From the NCBI RefSeq assembly GCF_016860525.1, contig NZ_BNEA01000015.1, positions 1,736,001 through 1,800,000 on the forward strand: 64,000 nucleotides of DNA, given 5' to 3'. A program made the translations under genes and the position numbers. Below, in pieces: positions 1 to 7,012 of this stretch; the first letter of the stretch is position 1; every line of letters starts with the position of its first letter. The notes beneath the pieces are model-generated. The model was given only the letters and a program-made list of their open reading frames with translations. It was not told the origin of the DNA and did no database searches. The DNA is from Streptomyces rubradiris. Lineage in GTDB: Bacteria; Actinomycetota; Actinomycetes; Streptomycetales; Streptomycetaceae.

Positions 1-205
<205 letters not shown>

Positions 206-283
206 CGAGTACTCCTGCTTCGGCCTCTCGGATGCGTACTCCCGTCGCGCCCCGCGGTGAGCACAGTCTCCCGATTGTCAATC

Positions 284-308
284 TCCGCAATCTTTTCCGT
301 ATTGCGGA
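284..308. promoter_or_regulatory. Dyad operator upstream of gcl
   Basis: Two nested inverted repeats: TCCGCAAT at 284-291 pairs with ATTGCGGA at 301-308, and inside it TTCCG (295-299) pairs with CGGAA (305-309). A minus-strand -10-like TACATT abuts it at 308-313. Purine and glyoxylate genes in actinobacteria are often repressed by IclR-type AllR proteins, whose sites are short TTCC/GGAA-type dyads, so this is probably a repressor site for gcl. The protein that binds is inferred. Confidence 0.55.
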
Positions 309-390
309 ATGTAACTTCTACTATCTGGAAGCAATGTAAGCGGGTGGACGAAGGTCGTCAAGAGCCGTCCAGCCCCCGGAAAGCACGAAG

Positions 391-417
391 GGGCCGCCCG
401 TGCGGCACGGGCGGCCC
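391..417 (-). terminator. Hairpin terminator after the PucR-type regulator gene
   Basis: A perfect 12-bp stem (391-402 with 406-417) closes a 3-nt CGG loop. It lies 29 bp downstream of the stop codon of the minus-strand regulator gene and upstream of the gcl promoter, so it probably separates the two transcripts. There is no T tract, as is common for Streptomyces terminators. Confidence 0.6.
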
Positions 418-445
418 TGGCGGAGGGGGCGTCGGGCGGACCGTC

Positions 446-1624
446 TCAGAGGGTGGGCAGGCCGAGCGCGACGAGGGTGGACGACAGCCCCTGCCAGGTG
501 CGTACGTCCCAGTCGGTGAGTTGCTGCCAGCGCTGGAGGCGGTACTTCACGGTGTTCGGATGCACGTGCAGGACCCGGGCGGTCGCCGAGAGCGAGAAGC
601 CGTTCTCGGCGAACCTGAGCACCGTCTCCGCCAGGTCGGGGTGGTGCCGCGCGACCTGGCGGCACGGCTCCAGCAGCACCGCGAAGCGTTGCGCGGTGGG
701 CGCCAGGGTGGCGAGCAGCCAGTGGTCGGCGAAGTGTTTCACCTGGCCCGGTTCCGCCAGGGGCAGCGCCGCCCTCGCGTCCGCCATGCTCATCGCGGCG
801 CCGGGCAGCCCGGTCCGCGGCAGGCCGATGCCGAAGCTTCCCTCGGGGTTCTGCCGCCGGGCCGCGTCGACCACGGCCCGCGGCGGGATGTCCTGGACCA
901 GGGTGATCATGAGGTTGCCGCGTGTCGCGCAGCGCAGCGTGCCCGGCCACCGGTGGTGCCGCAGCTCCATCATGCGCTCGTCGGGCCAGTCCTCGGCCGG
1001 TGAGCACAGCGCCTGGAACTCGCCGGCCGGGTCGAAGGTGAGGGCGGCGGCCAGTTGCTCCAGGTCGACGCCCGCGGGCGCGGCGGTGGCCAGGCCGTCG
1101 AGGAACTGGTGGGTCAGCCGCAGCAGCGTGGCGTCGGCGGCGCGGACGGCGGCGCCGTACGCTTCGGCGGCCGCGCTGCTGGAATGCTGCACCCACGTCC
1201 AGACCATCCCGACGATCGAGACGAGCTGCGCGACGGCCCGGGGGTCGTGCGACTGGGCGCGGGCGAGCAGCACGTTCCACATCTCGCGGTAGCCGACGTG
1301 GTAGGCCTCGACGAGGGCGTGCAGCGGCAGACCGGTTGCGGCGCGTTCGGCGCCGAGGGCGTGCGCGGCCTCGATCTCCTCCCGGGTGGGCGAGCGGCGT
1401 GCGGCCACCCCGGTCAGCAGCCCCTGGTAGTGGCGGGTGACGTCACGTTCCTGCTGCTCGCGGTCGACGATCCGGTAGCTCGGTATCTCCAGCCGTATGC
1501 GGTCGACGATCTTCGGGATCACCGTGGGCAGTTCCGCGGCGAGTGACTCGCAGAGTTCCACGACGGGCTGCCACGCCCCGGCGGTGCCGGCCTGCGCCCC
1601 GGTCCCCTCGGTCACGGGCTCCAC
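446..1624 (-). CDS. PucR/CdaR-type helix-turn-helix regulator
   Basis: A 392-residue DNA-binding regulator. The C-terminal 50 residues hold the HTH of the PucR/CdaR class (GFSLSATARVLHVHPNTVKY, then YRLQRWQQLT). The middle carries a degenerate sensor region and the N-terminal half a helical RsbR-like domain. The GTG start is chosen because GGAGGGGG precedes it at good spacing; upstream in-frame codons lack a ribosome site. It is transcribed toward gcl but separated by a hairpin, so it may regulate gcl or the divergent dehydrogenase. The ligand is unknown. Confidence 0.8.
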   Translation of the reverse strand: MEPVTEGTGAQAGTAGAWQPVVELCESLAAELPTVIPKIVDRIRLEIPSYRIVDREQQERDVTRHYQGLLTGVAARRSPTREEIEAAHALGAERAATGLPLHALVEAYHVGYREMWNVLLARAQSHDPRAVAQLVSIVGMVWTWVQHSSSAAAEAYGAAVRAADATLLRLTHQFLDGLATAAPAGVDLEQLAAALTFDPAGEFQALCSPAEDWPDERMMELRHHRWPGTLRCATRGNLMITLVQDIPPRAVVDAARRQNPEGSFGIGLPRTGLPGAAMSMADARAALPLAEPGQVKHFADHWLLATLAPTAQRFAVLLEPCRQVARHHPDLAETVLRFAENGFSLSATARVLHVHPNTVKYRLQRWQQLTDWDVRTWQGLSSTLVALGLPTL

Positions 1625-1880
1625 GGTGGCCCCCTCCGATGTGGATTCCGTAGTGATCCTTCTCGCGCGTCCAGGGCAGCTTCGCTGCGACCACGCATTC
1701 GACGATAAGCGAACAAGAACGCGCACGCTGCTCCTTTGTGAACTCCGCAAAGACAACGGCGGGAAGTTCTCGGATTCGGTTCTGGTCCGGCGGACCCGGC
1801 GTCGGCAGGCTGGACAGCGGACGCCGCGGGGCCCGGTCCCCGGCGACGCGTCGCAGGCATCCGGGTGCGCGGGAGGGCGT

Positions 1881-2948
1881 GTGGAGACTCCGATGGAGTT
1901 CGGTCATGAATCGGTCGTGGTGCGACGCGGACGGCGAAGCGGGCTGCCGATCGTCGTCGCCGTGCACTCCACCGCTCTCGGCCGTGCGGTCGGCGGCTGC
2001 CGGATGTGGGCGTACGACAGCTGGGAGGACGGCCTGCGTGACGCGCTGCGCCTGTCGGAGGGCATGACGCGCAAGTGCGCCGCCGCCGGACTGCCGAACG
2101 GCGGCGGCAAGACGGTCGTGGTCCTGCCGGCCGGGCGGAGCATCACCGCGGACGAACGCCACGCGGCGCTGCACGATGTCGGCGACATCGTGGCGGAGCT
2201 CGGCGGCACCTACGTGACCGGTCCCGACGCGGGCACCGGACCGGCCGACATGGCGGTCATCGGCGAACGGACCGAGCACGTGTTCTGCCGGCCGGAGGCC
2301 GCCGGCGGGAGCGGTGACCCCTCGCCGTTCACGGCCCTGGGCGTCGTCGCCGCGCTGCGCTCGACCTGCCTGGCGCTGTTCGGCTCGCCTGCCTTGGCGG
2401 GCCGGAGGTTCGCGGTGATCGGCCTGGGACACGTCGGGGAGCAGATCGCCCGGCAGCTGGCGGCGGCGGGAGCCGAGCTGACCCTGAGCGATGCCGACCC
2501 GGCGAAGCGCCCGCTCGGCGCGGAACTGGGCGCGGTGTTCACCGAACCCGGCGCGGCGGCCACCGCCGAGGTGGACGTACTCGTCCCCGCCGCGCTCGGC
2601 GGCCTGCTGACCCGGGACCTGGTGGCCCGGCTGCGCTGCCGCGCGGTCGCGGGCGCGGCGAACAACCAGCTGGCCGATCCCGGCGTGGCGGAGTTGCTGC
2701 GGGAGCGCGGGATCCGATGGGCCCCCGACTACATCGCCAACGCCGGCGGTGTCGTCAACGCGGTCTCGCGCGAAGTCCTCGGCGACGAACCGGAGAAGGC
2801 GGTCCGGCGCATCGAGTCGATCGCCGACACCCTGACCGGCCTGTTCGAGACGGCCGCGCGCATGGAGATCACGACAGCGCGGGCCGCCGACGACCTCGCC
2901 CGCCGGCGGCTGGCCGCGCCGGTTCCCACCGCACCGGGGCCGGCGTGA
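1881..2948 (+). CDS. Glu/Leu/Phe/Val dehydrogenase family amino-acid dehydrogenase (valine-dehydrogenase-like)
   Basis: NAD-dependent oxidative deaminase of branched-chain or related amino acids, about 355 residues, close in size to Streptomyces valine dehydrogenase. Visible marks: the glycine-rich substrate loop LPNGGGKTVVV, the catalytic-lysine segment EGMTRKCAAAG, the Rossmann motif GLGHVGEQIA, and the C-terminal signature GAANNQLADPGV followed by APDYIANAGGVVNA. Either the GTG at 1881 (GGGAGGG close upstream) or the ATG at 1893 (GGAG 6 nt upstream) may be the start. Its stop overlaps the next start as GTGA, so it was translationally coupled to a transporter gene that is now only a remnant. 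Confidence 0.85.
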   Translation: METPMEFGHESVVVRRGRRSGLPIVVAVHSTALGRAVGGCRMWAYDSWEDGLRDALRLSEGMTRKCAAAGLPNGGGKTVVVLPAGRSITADERHAALHDVGDIVAELGGTYVTGPDAGTGPADMAVIGERTEHVFCRPEAAGGSGDPSPFTALGVVAALRSTCLALFGSPALAGRRFAVIGLGHVGEQIARQLAAAGAELTLSDADPAKRPLGAELGAVFTEPGAAATAEVDVLVPAALGGLLTRDLVARLRCRAVAGAANNQLADPGVAELLRERGIRWAPDYIANAGGVVNAVSREVLGDEPEKAVRRIESIADTLTGLFETAARMEITTARAADDLARRRLAAPVPTAPGPA

Positions 2949-3060
2949 ACCCCCGGGTCTACGTGCTGGCGCCGGCCACGTTCACCGTCGGCACCGAGGG
3001 CTACGTCATCGCGGGCGTCCTGCCGGCGGTCGCGCGCTCCATGACCGCGCCACAGCACGG
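2945..3060 (+). pseudogene. Truncated N-terminus of an MFS transporter
   Basis: The reading frame begins at a GTG that overlaps the stop of the dehydrogenase gene (GTGA). The first about 33 residues (VYVLAPATFTVGTEGY, then VIAGVLPAVARSM) match the first transmembrane helix of major-facilitator drug or metabolite exporters. After that the frame loses membrane character and ends within 20 codons in unrelated sequence. The remaining eleven helices are missing. It appears to be a 5-prime remnant left by a deletion; the junction lies near 3045-3060. Confidence 0.6.
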
Positions 3061-3327
3061 ATGTCGACCCAGCTGCTGGCGAACTGGATGCGCCACGGCG
3101 TGATCAGCGAGCAGGACGTGGACGACGGTCTGCGCCGGACGGCGGCGGTCCTGGACGAGCGCCTCCGCGACGAACCGGGTCACCGGCCACTGCTGTCCGC
3201 GGGGGAAGCCTCCCTCGCGTGGCAGGCGGCCCGCGAACTGATCCTGCGGGGCGCGACGGCGCCGAACGGCTGTACCGAACCGGTGCTGTACCGGTTCCGC
3301 CGCCGGCACAAGGCCCGGACGGCGTGA
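3061..3327 (+). CDS. Hypothetical protein or gene fragment, 88 residues
   Basis: A small soluble, charged protein (MSTQLLANWMRHGVISEQDV at the start, RFRRRHKARTA at the end). Third-codon GC bias in this frame is strong, so it is or was coding. The ATG has no convincing ribosome site and lies directly at the end of the MFS remnant. It may therefore be the 3-prime part of another gene brought in by the same deletion rather than a complete gene. No family was recognised. Confidence 0.45.
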   Translation: MSTQLLANWMRHGVISEQDVDDGLRRTAAVLDERLRDEPGHRPLLSAGEASLAWQAARELILRGATAPNGCTEPVLYRFRRRHKARTA

Positions 3328-3364
3328 TGCGGCCGGACCGACGAGAGCGAGCAAGGGAGACCTG

Positions 3365-4322
3365 GTGCACGCGACAGTGGTGACCGAGCCCGGCGGCCAG
3401 ACGCCCTGCGTCACCGCCGGACGCCGGACCCGGTTCCCGGGCCGGGCGAGGTGCTGGTGCGGACCAGAGCGATCGGTGTGAACTACCGCGACGTGTACGT
3501 GCGCAGAGGGGAGTATCCCGCCGAACTGCCCGTTCCGGGCCTCGAAGGAGCGGGCGAGGTCGTGGCGGCGGGCGAGGGGGCCGAGGTCGCCGTCGGGGAC
3601 CGAGTGGCCTGGGCGTAGGCAAGGGCAGCTACGCCGAACTCGTGGCCGTGCCGGCCGGCCAGTGCGTGCCGGTGCCCGACGGGATCGACTGGCAGGTCGC
3701 CGGGGGCGCGCTGTTGCAGGGAATGACCGCGCACTGCCTCCTGGAGTCGGTGTACCGGCCGGCGCCGCAAGAGCCGGTCCTGATTCACGCGGGTGCCGGC
3801 GGCACGGGCCAGCTCCTGGTGCAGTGGGCCACGGCGCGCGGCGCCAAGGTGATCACCACCGTGTCCACCGACGGGAAGGAGAAGCCCGCCCGGGAGGCCG
3901 GGGCCTGGCACGTGCTGCGTTACGGTGACGATCTCGCCGGGCGCGTCCGGGAACTGACGGGCGGCGAAGGCGTCTGCGCCGGCTACGACGGCGTGGGTGC
4001 GGCCACCTTCGAGGCGAGCCTCGCCTCGCTCCGGCCGCGGGGCACACTCGCGTTGTCCGGATCCGTGAGCGGCCGAGTGCCCCCGTTCGATCTGCAACGC
4101 CTGGCCGAAGCGGGCTCGCTGCTGGTGACCCGGCCGGTGCTGCCGCACTTCGTCCGTACCCGAGACGAGGTGCTGTGGCGCGCGAACGAGGTCTTCGGCG
4201 CGCTGTCCGCGATCACACTGCGCGTACGGTTCGGCGGTACCTACGCCTTGTCCGACGCGGCGCAGGCCCATCGGGCGATCGAGTCCCGCGCCACGGCCGG
4301 TTCACTCGTGCTGTTGCCGTGA
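3365..4322 (+). pseudogene. Frameshifted quinone oxidoreductase (zinc-independent MDR family)
   Basis: A NADPH:quinone reductase-like gene in three frames. It starts at GTG 3365 (VHATVVTEPGG), shifts near 3400-3404 to a frame reading DPVPGPGEVLVRTRAIGVNY, and shifts again near 3610, where VGDRVAWA meets a stop and GKGSYAELVAVPAGQ continues in the next frame to 4322. Both shifts have the direction expected from single-base losses. The nucleotide-binding loop HAGAGGTGQLLVQWA and the C-terminus are intact, so the lesions are few. Sequencing error is an alternative to true decay, but the neighbouring MFS remnant favours real erosion. Confidence 0.8.
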
Positions 4323-4368
4323 ATGATGATCGCGCGGGCCCCGGACACCCGCCACCGCCCCGCACCAC

Positions 4369-4411
4369 CGCCGGTCACCTCGCCGCTCACTCACCGGCGA
4401 GGTGACCGGCG
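4369..4411. terminator. Bidirectional hairpin terminator between convergent genes
   Basis: A perfect 17-bp inverted repeat (4369-4385 with 4395-4411) around a 9-nt loop. It lies between the end of the quinone oxidoreductase pseudogene and the stop of the convergent acyl-CoA synthetase gene, where a two-way terminator is expected. Confidence 0.8.
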
Positions 4412-4435
4412 CCACCGTGCGCGGGGCCCGCGCGG

Positions 4436-6106
4436 TCAGCGGAAGTCCTCCTCGCGGTACTCGTCGGCCGAGCCCGCGGCCGTGGCCTCGCGCAGCTCGA
4501 TCCGGCGGATCTTGCCGGAGACGGTCTTGGGCAGGGTGCCGAACTCCAGCCGGCGGATGCGCTTGTAAGGGGCGAGCACCTCACGGGAGTGCTCGAAGAG
4601 GACCTTCGCGGTGCCGGGACCGGGCTCCCAGCCCTCGGCGAGCACGACGTACGCCTTGGGCACGGCGAGCCGCAGTTCGTCCGGGGCGGGCACCACGGCG
4701 GCCTCGGCCACCGCCTCGTGCTCCAGCAGCGCGCTCTCCAGCTCGAACGGACTCACCTTGTAGTCGGAGGACTTGAACACGTCGTCGCTGCGCCCGATGT
4801 AGGTGAGGTAGCCCTCCTCGTCCCGGGTCGCGATGTCCCCGGTGCGGTAGTAGCCGCCCGCCATGGCCTCGGCCGTGCGGTCCGGGTCGCCGTGGTAGCC
4901 GGTCATCAGGCCGGCCGGGCGCTCGGCCAGATCGAGGGCGATCTCCCCCTCGGTGACACCGGGCGCGCCGGAGACCGGGTCCAGCAGGACCACCCGGAAC
5001 CCGGGGCTCGGCCGGCCCATGGAACCGGTCTTCAGCGGCTGGCCGGGGGTGTTGGCGACCTGCACGGCGGTCTCCGTCTGGCCGAACCCGTCCCGGATGG
5101 TCACCCCCCAGGCGCGCCGGACCCGTTCGATGACCTCGGGGTTGAGCGGTTCGCCGGCGGCCACGGCCTCGCGGGGCGGGTTCGCCAGCCGGGTCAGGTC
5201 GGCCTGGATGAGCATCCGCCACACCGTCGGCGGGGCGCAGAAGGTGGTGACGCCGGCGCGGTCCATCTCGGCCATCAGCCGGCCGGCGTCGAAGCGGGTG
5301 TAGTTGACGACGAAGACGGTCGCCTCCGCGTTCCACGGGGCGAACAGGTTGGACCAGGCGTGCTTGGCCCAGCCGGGCGAGGAGATGTTCAGGTGGACGT
5401 CGCCGGGCCTGAGCCCGATCCAGTACATGGTGGACAGATGGCCGATCGGGTACGAGGTGTGGGTGTGCTCGACCAGTTTGGGGCGGGCCGTCGTGCCCGA
5501 GGTGAAGTAGAGCATCAGCGGGTCGTCGGCCAGGGTCGGGCCGTCCGGGACGAAGTCGGCGGGGGCCGCGTAGGCGTCCTCGTACGGCTCCCAGCCCTCC
5601 TCGAGCAGGCCGCCGACGCTGATCCGGGTGTAGCCGCCGGGCACGTCGTCGAACTTGGCGGTGTCCTCCGCCCGGACGACGGCGTGCCGGACCCGGCCCC
5701 GCTCCACCCGGTCGCGCAGATCGGCGGGGCCGAGCAGCGGGGTGGCCGGGATGACGACCGCGCGCAGCTTCATCGCGGCCAGCGCGGTCTCCCACAACTC
5801 GGCCTGGTTGCCGAGCATGACGAGGATCCGGTCCTCGGCGGCGACCCCGCGTTCGCGCAGCCACCGGGCCACCCGGTTGGAGCGCGCGGACAGTTCGGCG
5901 AAGGACAGCCGGGTCTCGGTGCCGTCCTCCTCCACGATGTGCAGCGCCGTGCGGTCGTTGCCCTCGGCGATGACGTCGAACCAGTCCAGGGCCCAGTTGA
6001 AGTGGCCGGGCCGGGGCCAGCGGAAGCCCTCGTAAGCGGTGGCGTAGTCCTCGCGGTGCGCCAGCAGGAAGTCCCTGGCTTCGCGGAACGTCTCGGTCGC
6101 CGTCAT
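4436..6106 (-). CDS. AMP-forming acyl-CoA synthetase (medium-chain/acetyl type)
   Basis: A 556-residue adenylate-forming enzyme that activates a carboxylic acid to its CoA thioester through an acyl-AMP. Core motifs in order: the P-loop-like YFTSGTTARPKLVEHTH near residue 200 (alanine at the usual glycine), GFGQTETAVQ near 340, YRTGDIATRDEEGYLTYIGR near 420, and the C-terminal PKTVSGKIRR whose lysine serves adenylation. The ATG is preceded by GAGGAGGACGTGG. It ends at the bidirectional hairpin. Substrate is not determinable; the subfamily usually handles short to medium or aromatic acids. Confidence 0.9.
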   Translation of the reverse strand: MTATETFREARDFLLAHREDYATAYEGFRWPRPGHFNWALDWFDVIAEGNDRTALHIVEEDGTETRLSFAELSARSNRVARWLRERGVAAEDRILVMLGNQAELWETALAAMKLRAVVIPATPLLGPADLRDRVERGRVRHAVVRAEDTAKFDDVPGGYTRISVGGLLEEGWEPYEDAYAAPADFVPDGPTLADDPLMLYFTSGTTARPKLVEHTHTSYPIGHLSTMYWIGLRPGDVHLNISSPGWAKHAWSNLFAPWNAEATVFVVNYTRFDAGRLMAEMDRAGVTTFCAPPTVWRMLIQADLTRLANPPREAVAAGEPLNPEVIERVRRAWGVTIRDGFGQTETAVQVANTPGQPLKTGSMGRPSPGFRVVLLDPVSGAPGVTEGEIALDLAERPAGLMTGYHGDPDRTAEAMAGGYYRTGDIATRDEEGYLTYIGRSDDVFKSSDYKVSPFELESALLEHEAVAEAAVVPAPDELRLAVPKAYVVLAEGWEPGPGTAKVLFEHSREVLAPYKRIRRLEFGTLPKTVSGKIRRIELREATAAGSADEYREEDFR

Positions 6107-6219
6107 CCACGTCCTCCTCGGTACCGGACCATTGCCGGGCGGCTCCCCGGCATCGTCTAATCCGTGATGCGGGTCTCACTACCCCCGAACGGGGTGGACC
6201 GCACCGAAGGAGCGTCAAG

Positions 6220-6922
6220 GTGGCAGCACAGGCCGTGGCGGCGACGGAGACACGCGACACGCCGGCCCGGCCGCGGCGTGCCGCGGGGCCGCCCGTCGCC
6301 TTCGGCGGCCCGGTGGCTCCCGGCCGGCCGCACTGCCGCGTCAGCGAACCGAGCGGCCCGGCCAGGGCGGCACCGCGCCCGCTCCCGGTGGCCTCCGGCA
6401 CCGGGCCGGGCGGCAGGGCGGTGGCCCCGGTCCGGCCGATCGGTTACCGGTCGCTGGACGCGGCGGTGGCGGTGGCGCGGGACGTGGGGCAGGCGCTGGT
6501 GGTGGGGGACGAGGAGCGGGAGTCGCCGGCCGGAGTCCGGTCCGGGCGGGCGGGGTGCCGTCTGGCAGGCGGCGCGCGCGGTGTCGCGGGTGCCGGTGGC
6601 CGGGAGCGCCGGACCGGGGCCGATCGCCGGGTGCGGGGCGCCGGTCACGCCGCCATGAGCCGGGGGCGTGACCCTGGCGCCACGCGAACCGGACGTGCTG
6701 TCCTGGGGGGTGGGAGCCACCGACGCGGCGGTGGCAGGGCGGTTGGGCACCGGCCCGGAGACGGGCGAGAGGCATCCGCGTCCGGCGACGCGGAATCCGG
6801 GCGCCCGCACACGAGGGGAGGCGGTGAGCGCGGTCCGGGGGGCGGGCGGGCCGCCGTGGCCCGAAGACGGTTGGGAAACCTGCCCATTCATCCCGCGCCG
6901 CTTTGAATTTCCTTCGGCCTGA
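6220..6922 (+). pseudogene. Decayed LuxR-family regulator
   Basis: A GTG with an AAGGAG site opens a frame with strong codon bias to about 6535. The bias then moves to another frame (reading VSRVPVAGSAGPGPIAGCG), which meets a TGA at 6656-6658. After that stop the same frame reads LAPREPDVLSWGVGATDAAV, then AGRLGTGPETG and GARTRGEAVSAV. This is recognisable as a LuxR C-terminal HTH (consensus LTPRE..VL, GATDAEIA, ARLG..PETV, KLGVRTR.EAV) with its key helix residues altered. One frameshift plus one nonsense mutation explain the pattern. It lies just upstream of an intact LuxR-type ATPase regulator. Confidence 0.6.
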
Positions 6923-6932
6923 CCGTTTGTTA

Positions 6933-6982
6933 TTTCCCTCACCACGGCTTCCGTCCGAATTTCAGGGATCGTTGCCTAGAAT
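6933..6982 (+). promoter_or_regulatory. Promoter region of the LuxR-type ATPase regulator with an 11-bp motif
   Basis: TAGAAT at 6977-6982 is a likely -10, 30 bp before the GTG start. The 11-mer TTTCCCTCACC at 6933-6943 lies about 45 bp upstream of that -10 and recurs exactly in front of the downstream trypsin gene (9867-9877). In this GC-rich background a shared 11-mer in two adjacent promoters suggests a common regulator, possibly the LuxR protein itself. Confidence 0.5.
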
Positions 6983-7012
6983 TTGGCCCGGACACGACAC
7001 AGGAGGGGAGCG

